64,000 nucleotides of DNA from Bradyrhizobium jicamae (lineage in GTDB: Bacteria; Pseudomonadota; Alphaproteobacteria; Rhizobiales; Xanthobacteraceae), in contig NZ_JAFCJX010000010.1 in NCBI RefSeq assembly GCF_018130695.1, positions 214,663 to 278,662 on the forward strand, written 5' to 3'. Shown here piece by piece: positions 53,878 to 61,036 of the stretch (positions are counted from its first letter, which is position 1; each line of letters begins with the position of its first letter). The notes under the pieces were generated by a model. That model was not told where the DNA came from. It worked only from the letters and a program-made list of their open reading frames with translations, and did not search any database. Both the position numbers and the translations under genes were made by a program.

Positions 53878-53910
53878 AGCGCCGAGCCTTCACTCGGCGC
53901 TTTTGCTTTT
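53878..53910. terminator. rho-independent terminator between convergent genes
   Basis: AGCGCCGAG, loop CCTTCA and CTCGGCGCT form a 9-bp stem followed by TTT, GC and four T. It lies between the M23 gene (plus) and the DUF5666 gene (minus) and probably serves the M23 gene. Confidence 0.88.
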
Positions 53911-53916
53911 GTGGCT

Positions 53917-55122
53917 TTAGCGCCGGCCACCGCCGCCCATGCCGCCGCCGCCAAAACCTCCGCCGCCGGGGCCACCAAAGCCGCCGCCGCCCGGACCGAA
54001 TGGTCCGCCACCGGAGGGCGAGCCGAAGCCACCGGGCGGCGGCGAGCCACCAGGATCACCGCCAGGCCCGGAGCCGCCCGGCCCCGGCGCACCACCAGGT
54101 GCGCCGCCCGGTGCACCGCCGCGCCCACCCGGCGCACCGCCACCGGGAGCGCCGCCGCCATGGCCGGGCGAGACACCGGGCTGGCGCGCAGGTCCGCTCG
54201 GTCCCTGCACCGACGAGCCCGGGAATTTTCCGACCGACTGCATCGATTCGACCTGCAGCCCGTTGGCGCCATCGAGCCGCGCGTTGACGACCACGCGCGT
54301 GTCCGCCGCCGGCGCAAAGCGCGAGGTATCGCGCGCGACGAAGCCGGAGCCGAGTTGCAAATTGCTGCCGACCTTGCGCACATAGGCCTCGATCGAGAGC
54401 CGGCTGGCGCCCTTCAGATCCGAGAAGTCGTCGACCTTGCTGCGCACGACTTGCATCACGCCCTGGCTGACGCTGCCCTCGACCTGGACACGCTGGCCGA
54501 CGCGCGACGCATCGGCGCCGGTCAAGCGCAGGCCGCCGACATGCAGCGCATGGCCGTCGCGCTCCAGCGGGCCCGAGACCCGCGCGACGGTGTCATGGCG
54601 CTGCTGCACGAGGCTTGCGACGATCACGCCGTCGGTGCGGCGCAGGCCGAACACCGACACATGCGCGCCCGGCTTGAGCCAGCTCTCGCGCCCCGTCCAA
54701 TTCACCTTCTGGCCGAGCACGGTGAGCTCGCTACCCTTGGCCTGCTCGATCGGTCCGGTGACCTCGCTCGTGACGTCGATCCGCTTCGTCGCCAGCGTGC
54801 CATCGGCCTGGCGCAGCGCCACCACGCGCGCGAGCTGGCCGATCTTCAGCGCCTTGGCGCTCGCCGCCTCGCCGTCGATCTGGACGGGCACATCGGCGGC
54901 ATAGGCGACGCGCTCGCCATTGACGAAGATCGAGCCGAAACGCTGGATCACGCCGACGATGCCGGTGCCGCCGAGCCCCTGGTCCGAACCGCCGCTGATT
55001 CCGGTGCCGCCGATGCCCTGATCGCTGCCGCCCCGGCGCACCTGCGCGCCGGCCAGCGTGGTCCCGGCCAGCCAGAACGCCGCCAGCAGCACGCGCCGCG
55101 AGATGGTGGGCGGCGTGCTCAT
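53917..55122 (-). CDS. exported DUF5666-domain protein with glycine/proline-rich tail
   Basis: The 401-residue protein starts MSTPPTISRRVLLAAFWLAG, a Tat-like (SRRVL) or Sec signal, followed by a short glycine repeat (GGSDQGIGGTGISGGSDQGL). Several OB-like repeats of the DUF5666 type then occur between residues 60 and 270 (GPIEQAKGSELTVLGQKV and similar). From about 305 onward it is almost entirely Gly/Pro/Ala (PGHGGGAPGG, then PGPGGSGPGGDPGGS), ending GGGRR. Function is unknown; envelope localisation is likely. Its start overlaps the stop of the DUF6502 gene (ATGA, 55119-55122), so it is its co-expressed partner. Confidence 0.85.
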   Translation of the reverse strand: MSTPPTISRRVLLAAFWLAGTTLAGAQVRRGGSDQGIGGTGISGGSDQGLGGTGIVGVIQRFGSIFVNGERVAYAADVPVQIDGEAASAKALKIGQLARVVALRQADGTLATKRIDVTSEVTGPIEQAKGSELTVLGQKVNWTGRESWLKPGAHVSVFGLRRTDGVIVASLVQQRHDTVARVSGPLERDGHALHVGGLRLTGADASRVGQRVQVEGSVSQGVMQVVRSKVDDFSDLKGASRLSIEAYVRKVGSNLQLGSGFVARDTSRFAPAADTRVVVNARLDGANGLQVESMQSVGKFPGSSVQGPSGPARQPGVSPGHGGGAPGGGAPGGRGGAPGGAPGGAPGPGGSGPGGDPGGSPPPGGFGSPSGGGPFGPGGGGFGGPGGGGFGGGGMGGGGRR

Positions 55123-55985
55123 GCCTTGCCGTTCTCGTCGCTGTCGTCGTCGGACGGCGGTCCCTCGCGATAGATGTAGATGCCGAAGTTCCAGCGATGG
55201 TCGCCGCCCTTGTCCTTGGCGAGCGCGCGGTTGGCCTCGCGGTTGGCGACCTTCAACGCCTCCATCGCGAGCTCGCGCGAGCGCGCCTCGAGCTTTTTGG
55301 CGAGCTTGGCCGACAGGCCGTCATAGTGCACCGCGCGTTCCAGGAACGGCGGCATCTCCGAGGAGACGTTGGCCTCGGCAGCGGCGACGTGGTCGTGCAG
55401 GTTACGGCCGAGATAATGCCATTTGCGGTCATCGTCGCCATGCGGCACGAAGGCTTCCTCGACCAGCATGATCTCGTCGCTGGCGTTGATGACGACCAGC
55501 TTGCGGTCGAGCCACTCGTCCAGCACCGCGCGCGGGCGGACGTCCTTGGTGATCGATTCGACCAACGTCTCGAACGACGGCTTGCCGCCCTCGGCGGTGC
55601 GCGGCAGCGGCCGCGGGTCGCCCTTCTGGTCGGTGAATTCGGGTGCGGCCAGCCAGCGCGCGATGATGGCGCTGGTGCGCGACAGCGTCGCCGGCACCAC
55701 ATTGACCGGCGCGCCGGCGCCGCGCAGCCGCGCCACCTCCTTGCGGTGGATGCCGGTCAACAGGCTGACGCGGCTGTCGGTCTGCTCCTTGCCTTCCAGC
55801 GCGAAATCATGCTCGGCGACGTTGACGAACAGCTCGCGCAACAGCTGGGTCAGGGCCGGAAACGTCATGCCGCCGCGAATGCAGAGCCTGACCAGCGGCC
55901 GCAGCATGCGCGCCAGCGGCGTATGCAGCTGCGCAGCGCCGATCGGCTGCGACGCCGGCTTGGTCCTTGGGCCCTTTGGATTCAT
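55119..55985 (-). CDS. DUF6502 protein with a helix-turn-helix-like N-terminal region
   Basis: The 288-residue protein starts MNPKGPRTKPASQ (55985). Residues about 24-85 (ALTQLLRELFVNVAE then DSRVSLLTGIHRKEVARLRG) read as a winged helix-turn-helix: a helix pair with LLTGIHRKEVARL in the place of the recognition helix. The rest is helical with no recognisable enzyme motif. The family has no established function. It lies beside two promoters with shared inverted repeats, one of them overlapping its own promoter, which makes it the best local candidate for the regulator that binds them. The downstream DUF5666 gene is coupled to it. Confidence 0.7.
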   Translation of the reverse strand: MNPKGPRTKPASQPIGAAQLHTPLARMLRPLVRLCIRGGMTFPALTQLLRELFVNVAEHDFALEGKEQTDSRVSLLTGIHRKEVARLRGAGAPVNVVPATLSRTSAIIARWLAAPEFTDQKGDPRPLPRTAEGGKPSFETLVESITKDVRPRAVLDEWLDRKLVVINASDEIMLVEEAFVPHGDDDRKWHYLGRNLHDHVAAAEANVSSEMPPFLERAVHYDGLSAKLAKKLEARSRELAMEALKVANREANRALAKDKGGDHRWNFGIYIYREGPPSDDDSDENGKA

Positions 55986-55992
55986 GTTGCGA

Positions 55993-56021
55993 ATTTTATC
56001 CGTCGATTGCGTGGGACACAA
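55993..56021 (-). promoter_or_regulatory. predicted minus-strand promoter of the DUF6502 gene, overlapped by an operator
   Basis: On the minus strand TTGTGT (56021-56016) and TAAAAT (55998-55993) are separated by 17 bases. Transcription would start at or next to the ATG (55985), which would give a leaderless or nearly leaderless mRNA. The -35 element falls inside GTGGGACACAATCCCAC (56011-56027), so a bound regulator would block it. This is a prediction from sequence only. Confidence 0.4.
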
Positions 56022-56073
56022 TCCCACTTTTTGTTCAGACCCCGTTGACGTGTGAAATTTTCCCACTTATAGG
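56011..56073 (+). promoter_or_regulatory. promoter A with paired operators, ahead of the small DNA-binding gene
   Basis: GTGGGACACAATCCCAC (56011-56027) is an inverted repeat with a 5-base spacer. A plus-strand promoter follows: TTGACG (56045-56050), 17 bases, TATAGG (56068-56073). A second related box GTGTGAAATTTTCCCAC (56050-56066) fills the spacer, so bound protein should block this promoter. The same arrangement recurs at 56654-56715. No ribosome site or start lies before 56157. Confidence 0.6.
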
Positions 56074-56156
56074 AAACATAGTCACTGCCGGACACATTGG
56101 AACTGCGGATGGCGGGCCGATCGCACGATCGGCGCGCCGTGGGGACACGCGCGACC

Positions 56157-56606
56157 ATGGACAACCACATCACCACCACCTCCGACCGATTCGATCTCGC
56201 GATCGCGGACGCCTGCCGCACCGCGCAGGTGCCGCACGACGCCTTCACCGCGACCGTGCGCGCCGGGGCCTACCCTTGCCTGCCCGGCGTCGATCCCGGC
56301 TCGCCGCGCGTGTTCGACGACACCGATCTCACCGCGCTCTATATCTACGGCCGTCTGCTGGATTTCGGCTTCGGCGCGCTGCGCGCCGGCGAATATGCCT
56401 GCCGCGCCCATGAGGCGCTGAAGTCCAACGCCTGCGCCCGCGCGATCTCGATCGCGCTGACGAGCGACGGCGGCAAGCGGATGGTCGTCGAGCACGACAC
56501 GCCGCTGTCACCCGCAGCACTGCCCGAGCGCATCCATTTCGACGTCGGCGCGATCAGACAATTCCTGAAACGTCCGTTCGCGCAAGACGCGGCGCAGCCG
56601 GCCTGA
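56157..56606 (+). CDS. small putative DNA-binding protein, unknown family
   Basis: The 149-residue protein starts MDNHITTTSDRFDLAIADACR. Its central region DTDLTALYIYGRLLDFGFGALRAGEYACRAHEAL resembles MerR-type winged-helix helices, but the match is weak and no dimerisation helix is seen. The C-terminal 40 residues are basic. It sits between the two operator-bearing promoters, in the same direction as the polysaccharide genes, and may take part in their control. A GGGGAC stretch lies about 11 bases before the ATG. Confidence 0.55.
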   Translation: MDNHITTTSDRFDLAIADACRTAQVPHDAFTATVRAGAYPCLPGVDPGSPRVFDDTDLTALYIYGRLLDFGFGALRAGEYACRAHEALKSNACARAISIALTSDGGKRMVVEHDTPLSPAALPERIHFDVGAIRQFLKRPFAQDAAQPA

Positions 56607-56653
56607 CCTCCGCTTCGCCAAACAACTCCCGGGAAAAACCGCCACCGCCATAT

Positions 56654-56715
56654 GTGGGACACATTCCCACAATTTAGTCCACCCAATTGACGTGTGATTT
56701 TTTCCCACACAGAAT
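56654..56715 (+). promoter_or_regulatory. promoter B with the same paired operators, ahead of the polysaccharide operon
   Basis: GTGGGACACATTCCCAC (56654-56670), then TTGACG (56687-56692), 17 bases and CAGAAT (56710-56715), with GTGTGATTTTTTCCCAC (56692-56708) in the spacer. It differs from promoter A at one position in the upstream box and two in the downstream box, and the distance between box starts is 38 instead of 39 bases. This should drive the operon starting at 56755. Confidence 0.6.
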
Positions 56716-56754
56716 GAGCCCAATCCAGTGATCAGCCTCTCCAGGGAATCGGCA

Positions 56755-56901
56755 ATGCCTCGCACAGTCCGCGCTCCCGCCTCCCTCGCCCCGCAAGCCG
56801 GCCGCTCCGGCATCGAGCCGATGCTGCCGGCGCTGGCCCGCAGCGTCGTCTTCTTCTGCACGCTCGCGATGCCGTTCGTCGCAGCGCTGCTCGTGGGCTG
56901 A
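56755..56901 (+). CDS. 48-residue membrane peptide at the head of the polysaccharide operon
   Basis: ATG at 56755 (AGGGA 8 bases upstream) opens a 48-residue frame ending TGA at 56899-56901: a basic first part, then one hydrophobic helix LARSVVFFCTLAMPFVAALLVG that ends the protein. It lies 39 bases after promoter B and 14 bases before the fused glycosyltransferase gene. It is shorter than usual ORF cut-offs. The single C-terminal helix suits a small membrane subunit, or a leader peptide through which translation is coupled to the next gene. I do not recognise it. Confidence 0.55.
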   Translation: MPRTVRAPASLAPQAGRSGIEPMLPALARSVVFFCTLAMPFVAALLVG

Positions 56902-56915
56902 CGGAGATGCTGCGC

Positions 56916-58859
56916 ATGATCTCCGCAAACGAGGCCGCGGCCCGTCCGTCGGTGCTGCACATCTTCAAGGTCTACTATCCCGATCTGTTCGGCGGCACGC
57001 TGTCGGTGATCCGCGACATCTGCGCCGGGCTGAAGGACCAGTTCAACGCCGCGATCCTGGTCTGCTCGAACGCCGGCGGTCAGAAGCAGATCGTGGTCGA
57101 CGACGTCAAGGTGGAGCGCGTCCATTCGTTCGGCGACGTGCTGTCGCTGCCGGCCGCGCCGACCTATCCGTGGCGGCTGTGGCGGCGGATCGCCGAGCAC
57201 GATCTGCTGGCGCTGCACGCGCCCTTCCCGCTCGCCGATCTCGTGTTCGCGTTCGGCCTCGGCCGCAACCGGCCGCTGGTCGTGCACTGGCACGCCGACA
57301 TCGTCACGCATGCCGGCCTGCGCCGCTTCATCGAACCCTTGATGCGACGGACGCTGAAGCGCGCCGCCGCCATCATCGTCTCCGATCCCGTGCTGGTCGA
57401 GCAGACGCCGCTGCTCCGCGAGTTCGCCGACAAGTGCCACGCGGTGCCGTTCGGCATCGACGTCGCGAAATATGACTGGCCGGCACTCAAGCTCGAGCGC
57501 GTCAACGAGCGCGGCCGCCTCGTGCTCGCCTGTGGGCGGCTGGTTCCCTACAAGGGATTCGACGTGCTGGTCCGCGCCGCGGTCAGGCGCAATTTCGAGG
57601 TCTGGATCGTCGGCGAAGGCCGCGAGCACGAACGGCTGGAAGCGCTGATCGCCGAGCTCGGCGTCCAGGACCGTGTCCGCCTGCTCGGCTCGGTACCCGA
57701 GGTCGAGCGCGTCAAGCTGATGCGCATCGCCGACGTGTTCGTGATGCCGTCGGTGACCAATGCGGAAACCTTCGGCCTGGTCCAGCTCGAGGCGATGGCG
57801 GCGGGCCGCCCGATCGTCAACACCGCGCTCGACACCGGCGTGCCGCATGTGGCGCGCGACGGCATCGAGGCGATCACGGTGCCGCCCGGCGACGCGCAGC
57901 GCCTTGGCGATGCCATCGAATCCCTGATCAACGATCCCGCGCGCCGCGCGCGGATGGGACAGGCCGCGCGCCAGCGCGCCGTCACGACATATTCCACCAC
58001 AGCCTTCAAGGAGGGAGTTGAGACGGTGTATCGAAAGGTCGTCGCCGAACAGGCCACCGCCGCCAGGGTCGCAAGCGTTCCAGCCCCCGCTTCGCGTCCC
58101 CTGGAAACCGGCCTGGTCAGCGCGATCCAGATAGCGGCGGCGCTTGCCTGGTCCGACATGCGCCACCGTTACGTCCGCTCCCTCCTTGGACCCTTCTGGA
58201 TGTCATTGCAGATGGCGATCATGGTGGCCGTGCTCGGCTCGGTGATCGGCCATTTCTCCAACACCAGTGCAGGATCGCGGCTGCCGATGCTCGCGCTCAG
58301 CCTCACCGCCTGGACCTTCCTCAACGGAGTCGTGCTCGACGCCACCACGGCGCTGCAAAACTCGGCGAGCCTGATCAAGGACCGCGCACTGCCGCCGGTG
58401 GTGTTCCTGCTGCAATGCAGCTTCCGCCAGGCGCTGTTCGCGCTCCACAATGCCTGCGTCCCGCTGGTGCTCTGGCTGGTGCTGGCGCCGGCCGACCCGC
58501 GCACCGTGATCGAGGCACTTCCCGGTTTCGCGCTGTTCATGCTGTGCACGCTGGCGCTGAGCCTGGTGCTCGGCGCGCTGGCGACGCGATTCCGCGACAT
58601 CAAGCCGATCATCGAGTCGACGCTGACGCTTGCGTTCCTGTCGTCGCCGATCATCTGGACGCCTGAGATGATCGATCGCGGCTCGACGGTGATGCGCTTC
58701 AATCCGCTGACCCATCTGTTCGCGATCTGGCGCGATCCGCTGGCGACCGGCCACATCCCGATGGCGAGCCTCGGCTACGTGCTGGCCTGCATGGCCGCAC
58801 TGGCGGTGGCGAGCGTCGTGACGCTGCGCCACTTGCGCAAAGCCGCATTCTGGATCTGA
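56916..58859 (+). CDS. glycosyltransferase (GT4-like) fused to Wzm-type ABC polysaccharide permease
   Basis: One uninterrupted 647-residue frame encodes two proteins normally made separately. Residues 1 to about 375 form a GT-B glycosyltransferase: LHIFKVYYPDLFGG at the start, the VVHWHADIV segment, CGRLVPYKGFDVLVRA near residue 205, and the EX7E motif (AETFGLVQLEAMAAG, Glu284 and Glu292). A short linker of about 20 residues (VPAPASRPLETG) leads into an ABC-2 type permease with WSDMRHRYVRSLLGPFWM, about six transmembrane helices and FRDIKPIIESTLTLAFLSSPIIWTPEMI. The ATPase gene follows after three bases. The start at 56916 has GGAG 9 bases before it; ATG 56907 is an alternative. The fusion suggests that sugar addition and export are physically joined at the inner membrane. 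Confidence 0.88.
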   Translation: MISANEAAARPSVLHIFKVYYPDLFGGTLSVIRDICAGLKDQFNAAILVCSNAGGQKQIVVDDVKVERVHSFGDVLSLPAAPTYPWRLWRRIAEHDLLALHAPFPLADLVFAFGLGRNRPLVVHWHADIVTHAGLRRFIEPLMRRTLKRAAAIIVSDPVLVEQTPLLREFADKCHAVPFGIDVAKYDWPALKLERVNERGRLVLACGRLVPYKGFDVLVRAAVRRNFEVWIVGEGREHERLEALIAELGVQDRVRLLGSVPEVERVKLMRIADVFVMPSVTNAETFGLVQLEAMAAGRPIVNTALDTGVPHVARDGIEAITVPPGDAQRLGDAIESLINDPARRARMGQAARQRAVTTYSTTAFKEGVETVYRKVVAEQATAARVASVPAPASRPLETGLVSAIQIAAALAWSDMRHRYVRSLLGPFWMSLQMAIMVAVLGSVIGHFSNTSAGSRLPMLALSLTAWTFLNGVVLDATTALQNSASLIKDRALPPVVFLLQCSFRQALFALHNACVPLVLWLVLAPADPRTVIEALPGFALFMLCTLALSLVLGALATRFRDIKPIIESTLTLAFLSSPIIWTPEMIDRGSTVMRFNPLTHLFAIWRDPLATGHIPMASLGYVLACMAALAVASVVTLRHLRKAAFWI

Positions 58860-58862
58860 CGC

Positions 58863-59600
58863 ATGGTCTCGATCAGCCTCCAGAACGCCTGTCTCGACTA
58901 CCCGCTCTACGGTGCCTACGACTTCTCGCTGAAGCGGCGTCTGATCGGGCACCTGATCCGCGAGCCCGGCGAGATGCGCGTGATCCGCGCGATCGACAAT
59001 GTCAGCCTCGAGGCCGTATCAGGCGCCCGCATCGGCCTGGCCGGTCCGAACGGCTCCGGCAAGTCGACGCTGCTGCGCCTGATCGCCGGCGTATTTCCGG
59101 CAAGCAGCGGCAAGGTCGCGATCTCAGGCAATATCGTGCCGCTGCTGGGCTTGAATGCCGGCGCCAATCTCGATTTCGTCGCGGCCGACAATATCAGTCT
59201 CCTGTTGCGGATCAGCGGCCGCAAGCCCACGCAAAAGATCATCGACGAGATCTGGGCCTTCACCGAGCTCGAGGGACGCATGCAGCGGATGCCGCTTCGC
59301 ATGTTCTCCTCGGGCATGCTGATGCGCGTGCTGTTCGCCACCGCGACCGCCTTCCCCGCCGACATCCTGCTGCTCGACGAATGGCTCAGCGTGGTCGACG
59401 AGAATTTTTCCGCCAAGGCCGAGCAGCGCCTGCTCAAGCTGGTCGAGACCGCGGCGATCGTGATCATCGCCTCGCACGACCAGCCGCTGCTGCGCCGCAC
59501 CTGCAACACCATCATCAACCTCGACCGCGGCCGCATCGCCAGCACGACCACGCTTGATGCCGCCGGACATTCAATGGAACTGCAAGAGAAGCGCGCATGA
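58863..59600 (+). CDS. ABC polysaccharide exporter ATPase (Wzt/KpsT type)
   Basis: The 245-residue protein has Walker A GPNGSGKST, the signature MFSSGMLMRVLFAT typical of Wzt/KpsT, Walker B ILLLDEWLSVVD and the switch histidine ASHD. It lacks the C-terminal carbohydrate-binding domain of long Wzt forms, so the exporter is not controlled by chain-terminus recognition in that way; it resembles the KpsT/short Wzt type. It pairs with the permease part of the fused protein. The last bases overlap the next glycosyltransferase (ATGA, 59597-59600). Confidence 0.93.
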   Translation: MVSISLQNACLDYPLYGAYDFSLKRRLIGHLIREPGEMRVIRAIDNVSLEAVSGARIGLAGPNGSGKSTLLRLIAGVFPASSGKVAISGNIVPLLGLNAGANLDFVAADNISLLLRISGRKPTQKIIDEIWAFTELEGRMQRMPLRMFSSGMLMRVLFATATAFPADILLLDEWLSVVDENFSAKAEQRLLKLVETAAIVIIASHDQPLLRRTCNTIINLDRGRIASTTTLDAAGHSMELQEKRA

Positions 59601-61018
59601 AGAAGATCCTGGTCGTCAGCGAGGCGCTCGGTGAGCCCAACCACAAGCGCGGCATCTTTCATTTCACCCGCGAGCTGATCCGCTCGCTGGCCGCGGAAGG
59701 CCATGCGCTGACGCTCGTCGTCGAGACCTCGCGCCGCTACCGCAAGCTGCGCCGGCGGCAAAAGCAGACACCGCTGCTGCCTGCGGATTCGCGCCAGATC
59801 GAATTGCTCGCGCTCTATCGCTTCCTCGACCAGACCGACATGAGCGCGCCACTGATGCGCGGCGGTCTGCGCAAGACCGTCGACTGGTTCAAGCACAAGC
59901 TCGCCATGGCGACCTCCTGGGAGTTCCTCGTCTCCTTCCTGCGCTCGATCAGGCTGATGCCGATGCGGCTGAAGCTGATCGCCAACACGACGGCGGGGCT
60001 CGAATACATTCCAACCGACCTGCGTCACCTCGAGCTGTTCCAGGAGTTCATGCTCGAGCCTGCCTTCTACAGCTATCAGGACACCTCGGCGCTGACGCGG
60101 CTGCCGCCGCCGCGGGTCGACGCCCGGGATTACGACGTGGTCCTGATCGACACGCCGACGCGGGTGGCGATCCAGCGCCGCCCCGGCACCAAGGTGATCT
60201 GCGTGATCCACGATTTGCTGCCGATCACCGATCTCAAGCTCGACGATATCGCCACCCGACTATTCCTGTCGCGCCTGTTCACCAGCCTGCAGCAGGCCGA
60301 CGAGCTCGCCTTCGTCTCGAACTACAGCCGCGACCGTTTCCGCGCCCTGCTCCCGCAATTCGCCCAAGTCCCGGCCCGCGTGGTCTATCCCCGCACGCGG
60401 TTCGACGTGGTCGAGGAGCCGCGCCCCGTCGCCGCGGTCGCCCAGCGGCCGAGCTTCGTCGTGATCGTCTCCAACGAACCGCGCAAGAATCTCGCCGCCG
60501 TGATGCGCGCCTTCCGCAAGGTCCCGCAGGCCGATCTCGTCGTGATCGGTCATGCCGGCGCGCTCGGCAAGGCGCCCAATCTGCCGAAGAACGTCCGCTT
60601 CTCCGGCTATGTCGAGGAGCATGAGAAGGCCGCGCTGATCGCCGAGGCCCACGGCCTGATCATGCCGTCGCTGGCGGAAGGGTTCGGGGTTCCGATCATC
60701 GAGGCGTTCGCCGCCAACACGCCGGTGCTGTGCTCCGACATCGCCGTGTTCCGCGAGGTCGCGGGCGATCTCGCCGATTACTTCGACCCGTTCTCGACCG
60801 AGTCCATCGCAGCCTCGGTGACGCGGGTGCTGGCCGACCAGACGCAATGGCGCGAGAAGATCCGCGCCCGCCGCGCCGAGCTCGCCGTGCGTTATGGCCA
60901 CGAGACCCAGGCGCGCGACCTGCTCGCCCATCCCGCGACGGCCGGCAGTTTCGTTCCGACCCAGCTGCCGCCGGCATCCGCGCCGATGTTCGACGGCCTC
61001 GCCGCGCATGGCACCTGA
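59597..61018 (+). CDS. glycosyltransferase, GT4-like
   Basis: The 473-residue protein starts MKKILVVSEALGEPNHKRGIFHF, a GT-B type start with a glycine-containing loop. A CVIHDLLPI segment lies in the middle, then the SNEPRKNLAAVMRAF donor-side motif near residue 300 and the EX7E-type EGFGVPIIEAFA near residue 360. It adds sugars to a lipid-linked chain on the cytoplasmic side. It is translationally coupled to the ATPase gene upstream. The sugar and acceptor are not predictable from the sequence. Confidence 0.92.
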   Translation: MKKILVVSEALGEPNHKRGIFHFTRELIRSLAAEGHALTLVVETSRRYRKLRRRQKQTPLLPADSRQIELLALYRFLDQTDMSAPLMRGGLRKTVDWFKHKLAMATSWEFLVSFLRSIRLMPMRLKLIANTTAGLEYIPTDLRHLELFQEFMLEPAFYSYQDTSALTRLPPPRVDARDYDVVLIDTPTRVAIQRRPGTKVICVIHDLLPITDLKLDDIATRLFLSRLFTSLQQADELAFVSNYSRDRFRALLPQFAQVPARVVYPRTRFDVVEEPRPVAAVAQRPSFVVIVSNEPRKNLAAVMRAFRKVPQADLVVIGHAGALGKAPNLPKNVRFSGYVEEHEKAALIAEAHGLIMPSLAEGFGVPIIEAFAANTPVLCSDIAVFREVAGDLADYFDPFSTESIAASVTRVLADQTQWREKIRARRAELAVRYGHETQARDLLAHPATAGSFVPTQLPPASAPMFDGLAAHGT

Positions 61019-61036
61019 CGCCGAGAACGCACCGCC

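Noticed and set aside
56508..58166. 552-residue minus-strand frame opposite the glycosyltransferase-permease fusion
   Set aside because: It is a shadow frame. It would run through promoter B and has no family motif.
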